Shown here: piece by piece, positions 8,481 through 16,668 of the stretch
Numbering within the stretch: position 1 is the stretch's first letter
Layout of the letters: each line of letters begins with the position of its first letter
Assembly (NCBI GenBank): GCA_947178475.1
Contig: CAMWYM010000018.1
Coordinates: forward strand, 1-36,391
Source of the DNA: an uncultured Clostridium sp.
GTDB lineage: Bacteria > Bacillota > Clostridia > Lachnospirales > Lachnospiraceae
Direction: 5' to 3'
Length of the DNA stretch: 36,391 bases
The notes under the pieces: generated by a model
Database searches by the model: none
What the model was told of the DNA's origin: nothing
The model's input: the letters and a program-made list of their open reading frames with translations, nothing else
Position numbers and translations under genes: made by a program

Positions 8481-9965
8481 TTAATTGAGGATATTTCGGA
8501 CTGTCTGTTCCATCTCACTCTTATCACACACGATATCATGTAACACCGGTGCACTGCGGATATCTTCTATCGCCTGTGGAATCTTAACTCCCGAAAGCTT
8601 ATTCAGCTCATCCACCAGCTCAAAATCAGATTGTGCCGCATATTTTGCGTCAATTGCCTCCATGACACTTCTGGTAAATTTGTATGGACTGGCTGTAGAG
8701 GCAAGCACTGCAGTGGTATCATCTCCGGTTTCTGCCAGATACTTATCATATACAGCAGCTGCCACTGCAGTATGCGTATCCATGACATAGCCATCACTTT
8801 CATACACCTTTTTAATCATTGCTGCTGTTTCCTCTTCGCTAGCATAATTGCCGTAAAATTCCTTCAATCCATTCTTCATTTCTTCTGTAATTTCATATCG
8901 TCCCTCAGAGGAGAGGGCATTCATCAGCTCACTGTTCTTTTGGGAATCATCTCCTGCTATGCGGTAAATAAGCCTCTCCAAATTACTGGAAATCAATATA
9001 TCCATAGACGGTGAAGTCGTCAGAATAAATTTCCTGTTCTTATCATATACACCATTGGTAAAGAAATCAAACAGCACCTTATTCTCATTGGAAGCACAAA
9101 TAAATTTTGCTATCGGCAGCCCCATCTCCTTTGCGTAATAAGCCGCCAGAATATTACCGAAATTACCAGTGGGTACAACTACATTTATCCTGTCACCTGC
9201 CTTAATCTCACCCTTGGCCACCAGTTGAGAATAAGCATATACATAGTAAACCATCTGCGGAACCAGACGTCCAATATTGATGGAATTAGCAGAGGAGAAC
9301 TGAAATCCCTTTTCTGCCATTTCCTCTGCAAGATTTCTGTCATTAAACATATTCTTCACACCGGTCTGGGCATCATCAAAATTACCAATAATTCCTATAA
9401 CAGAAGTATTGTTCCCCTTCTGAGTAACCATCTGCTTTTCTTGAATCGGGCTGACTCCGTTCTTCGGATAAAATACAATAATTCTTGTACCCGGAACATC
9501 AGCAAAGCCTGCCAAGGCAGCCTTGCCTGTATCCCCGGAGGTAGCTGTCAAAATGACAATATCATTCTTTATGTTATTTTTCTTTGCTGAGGTCACCAGC
9601 AAATACGGAAGAATTGAGAGCGCCATATCCTTAAAAGCGATCGTTGAACCGTGAAACAGCTCCAGATAATGCGCACCTGCCTTTTTTACCAGCGGTGCAA
9701 TCGCCTCCGTATCAAACTTCTTATCATAAGCACTGTTAATACAGTATTTCAGTTCCTCTTCAGTAAAATCCGTCAGCATACGGCTCATCACCTCATATGC
9801 CGTTTCCTGATAGCTCATCTTTGCCAAATCATTAAAGTCCACATCCAGTGCCGGAATATGCTCCGGTACAAACAATCCTCCATTTTCCGCCAGCCCTTTC
9901 AGAATAGCCTGAGATGCTGTTGCTGTCTCACTGCTGTTCCGTGTACTCTTGTAAATCACTTCCAT
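8481..9965 (-). CDS. thrC: threonine synthase
   Basis: ThrC is the PLP enzyme that converts O-phosphohomoserine to threonine. The PLP lysine is K112 in HGSTIAFKD, and the phosphate-binding loop TSGDTGKAAL follows. The 494 residues match the longer class of threonine synthases, with the N-terminal region starting MEVIYKSTRN. An AGAGGA ribosome binding site precedes the ATG. It starts 50 nt after the 3D-domain gene on the same strand, with no terminator between them, so the two may share a transcript. A terminator at 8379-8419 closes the unit. No other threonine pathway gene is in the window. Confidence 0.96.
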   Translation of the reverse strand: MEVIYKSTRNSSETATASQAILKGLAENGGLFVPEHIPALDVDFNDLAKMSYQETAYEVMSRMLTDFTEEELKYCINSAYDKKFDTEAIAPLVKKAGAHYLELFHGSTIAFKDMALSILPYLLVTSAKKNNIKNDIVILTATSGDTGKAALAGFADVPGTRIIVFYPKNGVSPIQEKQMVTQKGNNTSVIGIIGNFDDAQTGVKNMFNDRNLAEEMAEKGFQFSSANSINIGRLVPQMVYYVYAYSQLVAKGEIKAGDRINVVVPTGNFGNILAAYYAKEMGLPIAKFICASNENKVLFDFFTNGVYDKNRKFILTTSPSMDILISSNLERLIYRIAGDDSQKNSELMNALSSEGRYEITEEMKNGLKEFYGNYASEEETAAMIKKVYESDGYVMDTHTAVAAAVYDKYLAETGDDTTAVLASTASPYKFTRSVMEAIDAKYAAQSDFELVDELNKLSGVKIPQAIEDIRSAPVLHDIVCDKSEMEQTVRNILN

Positions 9966-10015
9966 TTTCTTGTCCTCTTTTCTTTTTATTCCTACAGAGA
10001 TATCCGTCTGCCATG

Positions 10016-10888
10016 CTAGTCAGCCAGATATACCTCCATCGTCCTTCTTCCCCACCTCAACGCTTCCTTATGGGTATAGAAAAACATATCAATTCGTTTA
10101 CCTTTAATTGCCCCTCCACGGTCCTCTGCCACATATATCTGCCCGTTTATTACCACTCTTGTCCCAAAGGGAATTACACTCGTATCCACCGCTATAGTCC
10201 GGTTTGTTGTGGGAATCGTGCCGCTGGCCGTCCGATTACCGCCGGAATACACCCCACAGCAAATCCTGCAGGTGCAATATGCTGTAATCACATATTTTCC
10301 AAGACTTTCCCCATGAGTGTCTGCATACACCGGCTCACCCTTACGTCCGCCTTTGGACTCGGTAGCACCGGAACCCGTATCACTGCTGTCTCCAGTATTA
10401 ATGGCAGGCTGTGTTCCATTCTCCTCTTCCCGCAAAGCCTGAACAATCTCCTGAATTTTGGCCTGTTTTGCCAGCTCTGCCGCTCTAGCAGCCTGCTTTG
10501 CCTGCTCAATTTCTTTCTCACGTTCCGCCTTCGCCTGCTGATATGCCAGATTATCCTCGGTTTTTCTGCTCATCGCTGTCAGATTGTTAACAGCCCGAAC
10601 CTCCTCCATCCGTACCGATTCATACTGCTTGTCCAAATAATCCATCTGTGCCAGCAGGATATCGTCCATAAAGCCATATTTCATCACATCATACTCAACC
10701 TTCTGCACCTGGCTAAACACCGGTCCCTGATATTGCAGATTGTTTGCCGCCACGGAAACACTACCCAGCTTTCCCGGAACCTCACCGGAGGTAACGATAA
10801 CCCTGTAACCGAATATAATAATGGCAATAGTTAAAAACAACAAAACCACTATTCCAATGATCGTTGATATACGCATCTTTGATTTCAT
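10016..10888 (-). CDS. membrane-anchored 3D (Asp-Asp-Asp) domain protein
   Basis: A short cytoplasmic N terminus and one membrane helix (about residues 9-27) are followed by a long charged, alanine- and glutamine-rich helical region (about 75-155), a polar linker, and a C-terminal 3D domain (about 197-290). The three aspartates that name the domain are D235 (AVDTSVIPFGT), D256 (AEDRGG) and D267 (KRIDMF). The domain belongs to the double-psi beta-barrel group shared with MltA lytic transglycosylases and the Firmicute YabE/YocH-like wall proteins, so peptidoglycan cleavage outside the membrane is the likely role. The start is ATG 10888, 7 nt behind AAGGCGG; a TTG at 10894 is too close to that site. 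Its promoter carries an inverted repeat. Confidence 0.85.
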   Translation of the reverse strand: MKSKMRISTIIGIVVLLFLTIAIIIFGYRVIVTSGEVPGKLGSVSVAANNLQYQGPVFSQVQKVEYDVMKYGFMDDILLAQMDYLDKQYESVRMEEVRAVNNLTAMSRKTEDNLAYQQAKAEREKEIEQAKQAARAAELAKQAKIQEIVQALREEENGTQPAINTGDSSDTGSGATESKGGRKGEPVYADTHGESLGKYVITAYCTCRICCGVYSGGNRTASGTIPTTNRTIAVDTSVIPFGTRVVINGQIYVAEDRGGAIKGKRIDMFFYTHKEALRWGRRTMEVYLAD

Positions 10889-10936
10889 TCTCAAACCGCC
10901 TTCTTTGTAACTAATCCCAGAACATTAACTTCTCTT

Positions 10937-10955
10937 AACCTATTAATTATAGGTT
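10937..10955. promoter_or_regulatory. inverted repeat over the -10 box (operator candidate)
   Basis: AACCTAT-TAATT-ATAGGTT is a perfect 7-5-7 inverted repeat that covers the -10 box and start region of the 3D-gene promoter. A repressor bound here would block the polymerase. The binding protein is unknown; the divergent AP2 protein is one neighbour to consider. Confidence 0.45.
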
Positions 10956-10974
10956 TTCCCGACTTAAAGGTCAA
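10946..10974 (-). promoter_or_regulatory. sigma-A promoter for the 3D-domain gene
   Basis: On the minus strand TTGACC (10974-10969), a 17-bp spacer and a perfect TATAAT (10951-10946). The predicted start is near 10939, about 50 nt before the ATG. It is divergent from the AP2-gene promoter some 28 bp away. Confidence 0.8.
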
Positions 10975-11001
10975 GTCATTTATGAAAAGGTTTTTTACTG
11001 T

Positions 11002-11030
11002 TTGTAAAAAGCCACACCCAATGATATAAT
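11002..11030 (+). promoter_or_regulatory. sigma-A promoter for the AP2-domain gene
   Basis: TTGTAA (11002-11007), 17-bp spacer, TATAAT (11025-11030). The start would be near 11037, leaving a leader of about 40 nt with AAGGA 7 nt before the ATG at 11076. Confidence 0.75.
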
Positions 11031-11075
11031 ATGAATACTTAACGAACCGAAGGCAACCGCAAAAAGGAAAATCTC

Positions 11076-11870
11076 ATGAAAAATTTACCAGGTGTGACAC
11101 GGGCCCGCAAAAAGGACGGAACCGTTTATTACCGCTCATCCATCACAATTCAATCTAAGCATATCAGTTTGGGAAGCTTTGACTCTGCCAATAAGGCAGG
11201 ACAGGCCTATCGCGAGGCCTCGCAGATTATCCGGGACAGAAAATATCAATTAGATGACTATTCCGATTCCTTTGCTCTGGATTTCACAAAATTTGTTATT
11301 CTGTTAAACTTCCGAAACAGTGGCATTTATTTTAAAACACCAATTTATTTACAATCAGGTTTTTTTTACTATTATCTGTCTCCCGACCATTTTCTTATTT
11401 TTGACCGGGAGGATTTATTCTTCTATGCCAACCACAAGCTACAGACCCGGGGCGGATACTATTTTATCTGTGATTACGGAAGCCAGTACAATATTCTATC
11501 CCGCTACGGCATTAAAAACTATGCCAGAAAAGGCATTGACTATATATTTGTAAACCAAAACGAATATGATTTCCGATATGAAAACATAAAGGTCATTAAT
11601 GAATACATGGGAGTATCCAAAATCAGCAGGGAGGGACAGGTTTTGTATGAATGTGTCATTCATATCCGTGGAAATTATCTGATAGGCCGCTATCAGGATA
11701 AACACATAGCCGCCGTCGCCTACAACAAGGCAGTGGATCTCCTAGCAGCCAACGGAATCGACAAAAAATATATTAAAAATTACATTCATGCCTATTCTCC
11801 AGCCCAATACCACCAGATTTATGAAAAGATTAGTATTCCCGACAAAATCAGGGATTATACACAAAAATAG
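11076..11870 (+). CDS. two AP2-like DNA-binding domains around a degenerate HNH-like core
   Basis: No established name. Residues 5-52 read like an AP2 domain as found next to HNH homing endonucleases (GVTRARKKDGTVYYR, then ISLGSFDSANKAGQAY). Residues 178-227 are a second, more diverged AP2-like unit (GVSKI, GRYQDKHIAAVAYNKA). The middle (about 100-175) has the general course of an HNH_3 core ending in DFRYENIKVIN, which resembles the DNRxENL end of that fold, but I cannot find the HNH catalytic histidines. The protein may therefore bind DNA without cutting it. It is on the plus strand, has its own promoter, and ends 13 nt before the rnpB promoter with no terminator between. It is possibly a domesticated mobile endonuclease acting as a regulator; this is inference. 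Confidence 0.7.
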   Translation: MKNLPGVTRARKKDGTVYYRSSITIQSKHISLGSFDSANKAGQAYREASQIIRDRKYQLDDYSDSFALDFTKFVILLNFRNSGIYFKTPIYLQSGFFYYYLSPDHFLIFDREDLFFYANHKLQTRGGYYFICDYGSQYNILSRYGIKNYARKGIDYIFVNQNEYDFRYENIKVINEYMGVSKISREGQVLYECVIHIRGNYLIGRYQDKHIAAVAYNKAVDLLAANGIDKKYIKNYIHAYSPAQYHQIYEKISIPDKIRDYTQK

Positions 11871-11883
11871 TCCTGCACAAACA

Positions 11884-11912
11884 TTGCAGAAAATTGCAGA
11901 TTATGCTATGAT
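11884..11912 (+). promoter_or_regulatory. rnpB promoter with extended -10
   Basis: TTGCAG (11884-11889), 17-bp spacer, TATGAT (11907-11912) preceded by TGC, an extended -10. The start falls near 11919-11921, just before the P1 helix of RNase P RNA. The -35 lies in the first of two ATTGCAGA direct repeats (11883-11890 and 11893-11900), 10 bp apart. Confidence 0.75.
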
Positions 11913-11919
11913 ACGATAA

Positions 11920-12268
11920 CGTACTCAGACAAATGATCGCGGCTGCAGGGCATTTAGCTCTGCAGGTGAGGAAAGTCCGGGCTTCATAGGGCAGGATGCC
12001 GGATAACGTCCGGTGGAGGCGACTCCCAGGCTAGTGCAACAGAAATATACCGCCAGCATTACGCTGGTAAGGGTGGAATGGCGAGGTAAGAGCTCACCGC
12101 TGTCCTGGTAACAGGGCAGGCTCTGTAAACCCCATCCGAAGCAAGACCGAACAGGGAACCATGTGGCTGCCCGTCACGTTCCCGGGTAGGTCGCTTGAGC
12201 CTGTCGGTAACGGCAGGCCTAGATAGATGATCATTCAACGACATAACCCGGCTTATCGGCTGAGTCAA
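11920..12268 (+). ncRNA. rnpB: RNase P RNA (bacterial class A type)
   Basis: This is the catalytic RNA that removes 5' leaders from tRNA precursors. The conserved CR-I block GAGGAAAGTCCGGGCT is at 11968-11983 and the CR-V block ACATAACCCGGCTTAT at 12241-12256; together they form helix P4. The termini pair as P1 (ACTCAG at 11923-11928 with CTGAGT at 12260-12265) and as P2 (AATGATC at 11932-11938 with GATCATT at 12229-12235). The internal segment ACCCCATCCGAAGCAAGACC is also characteristic. It has its own promoter upstream and a strong terminator directly downstream. The ends are estimated from pairing and may be off by several bases. Confidence 0.96.
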
Positions 12269-12269
12269 C

Positions 12270-12305
12270 AAACGGCACTCCGTTATACGGAAGTGCCGTT
12301 TGTTT
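12270..12305 (+). terminator. Rho-independent terminator of rnpB
   Basis: AAACGGCACT pairs with AGTGCCGTTT, extended inward by CCG/CGG with one bulged A, and followed by TGTTTT. It sits just after the rnpB 3' end. The convergent gene ends at 12327, so the hairpin could also slow transcripts from the other side, although the T-run there is poor. Confidence 0.88.
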
Positions 12306-12326
12306 TGAAAATAATCATATAATACC

Positions 12327-13046
12327 TTATTCAGCCTGAACCAAAAGGGCCTTCCCCTCCTGCCAGTAAAAGCAGTAATCAATCAAACTGACTGACGTAC
12401 GGGAATACTTTGCCAAAAGTTCTTCTCTTGAACAGCTTCTAGAAGCGGTCTCTGCCATAATGGTTCGGATTTCCCATATCATATCCTGTCTGGAGCTCTT
12501 GTCCAGCAAAGAAAATATATATCTGCTCTTATAGGGCATATGTAAATATATATCCTCTACCATCGTGTCCACTGACACATTCTGATTGCGATAATCATCA
12601 ATCAATTCAAATATCTGATATTTCTCATCATTAGGAATACCTGCATGCCTTGCAATAAGAATCGAGCAAAGCTCCTCTACATTGTCTGCATGATAATCAA
12701 AATCATCAATCCCATAGTCAGCAAAGGTATCCAGCAGCATCTGCAGATGATGCCTGATTTCATACTGAGACAGCTTTGCACAATAGTCGGTAAGCTCATC
12801 ATGAATACCTGTCTCCTCATTCCAGTAAATCAAAGCATACACCCAATATACCAGATAGCATATCATTATCTCCTGAATACTCTCCTTACGGCTAGTGAAA
12901 GAAAAGGCTGATTTCAGCTTAGCGCCTAAGCTTCTAAAGTCAGCCTCGCTCAGTGTCATATCACTCAGCAGCCGAATATTAGGTATCTGTTTTTCAAAAT
13001 ATGCTTTCATCTGCGGCAATTCAAACTTTTGTCCTGATACACCCAT
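12327..13046 (-). CDS. conserved-looking hypothetical protein, 239 residues
   Basis: Not recognised. The sequence is soluble, acidic and mostly helical in character, with no signal peptide, membrane helix or catalytic motif that I can name. It has several tyrosine/tryptophan-rich stretches (CYLVYWVYALIYWNEE near residues 65-80; DYCFYWQEGKALL at the C terminus). The frame is open to 13103, but GGGAGGG lies 7 nt before ATG 13046, so that start is preferred. It has its own near-consensus promoter at 13120-13148 and converges on rnpB. It is a single-gene unit, as the gene upstream (the TGS/kinase-like protein) is 191 bp away. Confidence 0.75.
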   Translation of the reverse strand: MGVSGQKFELPQMKAYFEKQIPNIRLLSDMTLSEADFRSLGAKLKSAFSFTSRKESIQEIMICYLVYWVYALIYWNEETGIHDELTDYCAKLSQYEIRHHLQMLLDTFADYGIDDFDYHADNVEELCSILIARHAGIPNDEKYQIFELIDDYRNQNVSVDTMVEDIYLHMPYKSRYIFSLLDKSSRQDMIWEIRTIMAETASRSCSREELLAKYSRTSVSLIDYCFYWQEGKALLVQAE

Positions 13047-13119
13047 AGACAGCCCTCCCTTAATTTTAGTAAAATGTGTACAAATTCCAAAGGCAAAGTT
13101 CACCTTTTTTTATAAGATA

Positions 13120-13148
13120 AGTATAACACTTTCTTCCTTATTTGTCAT
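13120..13148 (-). promoter_or_regulatory. sigma-A promoter for the hypothetical gene
   Basis: On the minus strand ATGACA (13148-13143), 17-bp spacer, TATACT (13125-13120). The start is near 13113, giving a leader of about 65 nt. Confidence 0.65.
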
Positions 13149-13237
13149 CATTTTCCCAAAAAAATTAATAGATTTTTCATAGATTTTTTATGTTTTTCAC
13201 AAATTTGCTATCCTTGAATGATTTTTATCAAAACCGA

Positions 13238-14896
13238 TCACACCGGAAAACAGCTTCCTCCTACAAACTCCCTCAAAATACTGTTATTCGGTATATTTTC
13301 TGAACTTACCCCTAAAAAGTAATCCAGAAATTTCAACAACCGCTTTGCTTCCTGATACTCTCCCGACTCTCTCGGAATAGCAAATAGCAGAGGCTCCACA
13401 TATGGCTTTAACACACTCAGCTCATATATCAGTGCCGAGTTAAACATAGCATCCGCCTCCTCCTGATACGGGAAAATATTTTCCTCCTCTCCCCTTCTGA
13501 CAGAGTCCCACATTGATATCGTCATCTGCGCACTGTTTCCCCGGGTTCTCACATCCCTGACTATTCTTCTGATCAATCTGCCGTCTGTCGTAGAAATCCG
13601 ATTATGTTCATCGACATTGAGCTGGGTCAACGCACTGATATAAATCTTAAACTTGCTATCATCCGGAAGTCCAGCTGACATCTTAGGATTCAAGCCGTGA
13701 ATCCCCTCGATGACCAGCACATCATTTTCCTTTAGCTTCATTGTATTGCCCCTGTATTCCCTCTTTCCCTGAAAAAAATTAAACGTCGGCAGCAGAATTT
13801 CCTCTCCCTTCAGCAGGCGGCTCATATCCTCATTAAATTGTGCCACATCCACAGCTTCTAAGCACTCAAAATTATAATTGCCATTGGCATCCTTTGGTGT
13901 CTGCTCCCTGTTCACAAAATAGTTATCCAGTGCAATAGGATAGGGTGACAGTCCCAGCGCCCTAAGCTGAATACTCAACCTATGGGAGAAGGAGGTCTTC
14001 CCTGAGGAACTGGGTCCTGCAATCAGAATAATTTTCTTTTCCTCATTCTTGATTTGTGTGGCAATATCCGCTATATTCTTCTCCTGCAAGGCCTCCTGTA
14101 CCAGCATCAGCTCATTAATCTGCCCGGCAGCAACAGCGTCATTTAATCCTCCAACCGTATCCACATTCAGCATCACACCCCAATCATCTGACTGCTTTAA
14201 TACAGAAAACAGCTTATGCGGCGGCGTAAATTCCGGAACTACCTCCGGCTCCCTCCGCCGTGGCATCTGCAAAACAAATCCATCCTCATATGCGCAGAGG
14301 GCAAAATACTTAAGATATCCGGTAGAGGCTACCATAAATCCATAATAGTAATCTTCAAAATCCTCCAAGCGATATACATTGGCATTAGAGGCACGACGAT
14401 ACTTAAACAGGCGCACCTTGTCTTTTCTTCCCTGCGCCTCAAACCGCCTCATCAAGTCATGTGATTTATAAGTACTCTTGACAATTGGAATGTCGGCATC
14501 CGCCAATTCCCTCATTCTTGTCGATGCCGCATCCAGCAAGTCCTGACTAAGCTTTGTTCCCTTGCTTTCCAGCTCACAATAAAAACCCTTGTCTATAGAA
14601 AATAGCACACGGATACGGCCTGTTGTTCCCCTTTCTTTTAACACATCCCTAAATGCCTTCATCATCATCAAAATCATACTCCGCTTATAGGTGGAGAAAC
14701 CGATTTTATCTGTGGTTGTAACAAATTCAATCACTGCATCTTGCGAAACCTTTTTGTGTAGCTCACACAAGTGCCGATTCACATAGGCCAGTACAATCTG
14801 CCCCTGTTCACAGCTTCCATACTGTTTTGCAATCTCTTCAAGACTAATCCCCTCTTCTACCTCATACTCCTTTTGTTCTACCGTAACTGTAACCAT
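13238..14896 (-). CDS. TGS-domain / uridine kinase-like nucleoside kinase fusion protein
   Basis: A known Firmicute architecture annotated as nucleoside or uridine kinase-like. Residues 1-62 form a TGS domain, followed by a region like the second additional domain of threonyl-tRNA synthetase (about 63-200). From about residue 286 comes a phosphoribulokinase/uridine kinase P-loop domain with Walker A GPSSSGKTS (294-302) and the substrate-side block LDNYFVNREQTP. VLVIEGIHGLNP carries the second nucleotide-binding strand. The length is 552 residues. The start ATG follows AGGAGG by 8 nt. The physiological substrate of this class is not settled to my knowledge. It lies downstream of nif3 by 88 bp, a gap containing GCAAAC-GGA-GTTTGC, so it may be the last gene of that cluster. 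Confidence 0.85.
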   Translation of the reverse strand: MVTVTVEQKEYEVEEGISLEEIAKQYGSCEQGQIVLAYVNRHLCELHKKVSQDAVIEFVTTTDKIGFSTYKRSMILMMMKAFRDVLKERGTTGRIRVLFSIDKGFYCELESKGTKLSQDLLDAASTRMRELADADIPIVKSTYKSHDLMRRFEAQGRKDKVRLFKYRRASNANVYRLEDFEDYYYGFMVASTGYLKYFALCAYEDGFVLQMPRRREPEVVPEFTPPHKLFSVLKQSDDWGVMLNVDTVGGLNDAVAAGQINELMLVQEALQEKNIADIATQIKNEEKKIILIAGPSSSGKTSFSHRLSIQLRALGLSPYPIALDNYFVNREQTPKDANGNYNFECLEAVDVAQFNEDMSRLLKGEEILLPTFNFFQGKREYRGNTMKLKENDVLVIEGIHGLNPKMSAGLPDDSKFKIYISALTQLNVDEHNRISTTDGRLIRRIVRDVRTRGNSAQMTISMWDSVRRGEEENIFPYQEEADAMFNSALIYELSVLKPYVEPLLFAIPRESGEYQEAKRLLKFLDYFLGVSSENIPNNSILREFVGGSCFPV

Positions 14897-14984
14897 TATC
14901 TGTTTCCTCCTTCCTTATGTAACCAATTTTGCTCTGCAAACTCCGTTTGCCGCAATAGCCACAAAATATATGGCATCACGCCCA

Positions 14985-15782
14985 TCAAAGAATCCTCACC
15001 GGGCAGCCCGTATCCACTTCAATCACTTCAATACCAGTCTCCGACAATAAACCACGCAGATAATCTGCAATATATGCAACAAAAATATGTTCCAGTCCAT
15101 AATGTGTTGCATCAATCACTGTCATACCCATATCTATCGCATCCAATCCGGCATGATGTCCGTAGTCACCGGTGAGATAGAGTGAATACCCTTGCTCTCG
15201 CACTCTCTCCATTTCACTCTTTCCCGCTCCGGGCATCACTGCTATGTGCTCAAAAATCTGTCCCTCATTTTCCTTCCCCTGATAAAGCATGACAAAGGAT
15301 AGTCCGAATTTTTCCTTCACATAGTCTGCTGCCTGCTGTGCAGTCATCGGCTTCGGAAGCCTTCCATATCTTCCCATGCCCTGACCGGATTCACCAGAAA
15401 TCTCTATCGAACTGACTTCCATAAGCTTCAAATACTGTTCTCCTGCCGCCAGTTCAGCCATTCCCCCTATCACGTCAAAATTGGTATGCATAGCATAGCA
15501 GCAAATCCTGTTCTCCGCCAGTGTCAAGATCTTATCCGACACAAAGCTGTCTCCATTTATCTGTTTGATAGAAGAAAAAATCATCGGGTGGTGGGTAACC
15601 AACATATCCACCTGTTGCTCCACCGCCATTTCAATCACTTCCTTCGTTGCATCCAAGGACACCATAATCCTGTGCACTTCACTGTCCCTTCTCCCCACCA
15701 AAAGACCCACATTATCCCAATCACTGGCATACTGTCTGGGTGAAAGCTTCTCCAGTGCATCTATAATCTGCTGACATTTCAT
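14985..15782 (-). CDS. Nif3-like dinuclear metal-centre protein (YqfO/YbgI family)
   Basis: The Nif3/DUF34 family forms toroidal hexamers with a two-metal site; a GTP cyclohydrolase II-like or hydrolase role has been suggested, but the function is not settled. Metal ligands are visible in VTHHP (63-67), in the HTNFD block, and in the C-terminal ATHYGLEH. At 265 residues this is the short form without the inserted PII-like domain of the longer Bacillus YqfO. It follows trmK by 64 nt, the gene order commonly seen downstream of rpoD in Firmicutes. Confidence 0.92.
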   Translation of the reverse strand: MKCQQIIDALEKLSPRQYASDWDNVGLLVGRRDSEVHRIMVSLDATKEVIEMAVEQQVDMLVTHHPMIFSSIKQINGDSFVSDKILTLAENRICCYAMHTNFDVIGGMAELAAGEQYLKLMEVSSIEISGESGQGMGRYGRLPKPMTAQQAADYVKEKFGLSFVMLYQGKENEGQIFEHIAVMPGAGKSEMERVREQGYSLYLTGDYGHHAGLDAIDMGMTVIDATHYGLEHIFVAYIADYLRGLLSETGIEVIEVDTGCPVRIL

Positions 15783-15846
15783 TCCGACACCTCTTTTCTC
15801 TTTATCTACTGTACCAAGTGGTCTGTCTATTAAAACATTTTTCCCG

Positions 15847-16614
15847 TCATAAACGATAATTTTCTAAAGCCTCTTCGTTTACCTGAATATTTTCCTGCAA
15901 AGTACCCCAGCGTTCCTGAATCCTAGGTGAAGGCTCCTTTCCGCTGTCTCTGCTTCTCTTTATCTCGTCAGCAAGTCTGCTGCTCACTTCCCGCAGATTA
16001 CTGCCTTCCCGTTGCAAATATGTATATAGCACCCTGTCCTGCCGTTTTAAATTATCCATTCCGTAGCACCAGTCTGCCGGAGTATACTCTGCAGCCTCCT
16101 GATGCGCTGTTTCTTCGCTACAGGGCTCCGCACGCATAACCGTATAATATTTTCCATCCTCCAACAGCATTTTTTCGCGCACAATATGATATGCACAATG
16201 ATACAAAAATATCCGTACTTCCGATAAATCCGACTGAGGCTGCAAAATCAAGACCGGTCTCTTTACACCGATGTCCAGTATATGCCTGCCCCGCTCCAGA
16301 ATACTTTTTATCAGCAAACCTCCCATACCAGCTATAATAACGGTATCCACCTCGCCCGGTATCAGTTTTTCAAGTCCATCGCCAAGACGTAAATCTATTT
16401 CTCTCTCCAAGCCTGCTGTTGTCACATTATCACAGGCAATCGCCAAAGGTCCTTTTCTCACATCCATTGCGATTACACGGCTGGCTATTTTTCGCCTGAC
16501 AAGAGCAATGGATACATAGGCATGGTCACACCCAACATCAGCAACAGCAAAGGACTGCGATGAAACCATACTCACCACAGCCTCCATTCTATCTGATAAA
16601 TTTATATTTCCCAT
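15847..16614 (-). CDS. trmK: tRNA (adenine(22)-N(1))-methyltransferase
   Basis: TrmK methylates N1 of adenine 22 in tRNA D-loops using SAM. The SAM-binding motif I is VADVGCDHAYVS, and the conserved IIAGMGG follows the catalytic strand. The C-terminal coiled extension (residues about 180-255, rich in charged residues) is typical. The frame extends to a TTG at 16647, but a GGAG site stands 7 nt before ATG 16614 and the family normally begins near LSDRM, so I use the ATG (255 residues). It is located between rpoD and nif3 as in Bacillus. Confidence 0.93.
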   Translation of the reverse strand: MGNINLSDRMEAVVSMVSSQSFAVADVGCDHAYVSIALVRRKIASRVIAMDVRKGPLAIACDNVTTAGLEREIDLRLGDGLEKLIPGEVDTVIIAGMGGLLIKSILERGRHILDIGVKRPVLILQPQSDLSEVRIFLYHCAYHIVREKMLLEDGKYYTVMRAEPCSEETAHQEAAEYTPADWCYGMDNLKRQDRVLYTYLQREGSNLREVSSRLADEIKRSRDSGKEPSPRIQERWGTLQENIQVNEEALENYRL

Positions 16615-16668
16615 GAATGTTCTCCGCTCTGATTCCTCTAAAATCAACGGTTACGTACCTATCTTCCA

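Noticed and set aside
9914-10834. 306-residue plus-strand frame opposite the 3D-domain gene
   Set aside because: Composition is typical of an antisense shadow (rich in S, L, H, P, C), with no ribosome binding site in a suitable place.
12059-12382. 107-residue minus-strand frame
   Set aside because: It lies across the conserved core of RNase P RNA and its terminator and is a chance frame.
13160-13237. Terminator after the TGS/kinase-like gene
   Set aside because: Only 3-4 bp stems can be drawn; the AT-rich stretch has short direct repeats but no convincing hairpin.
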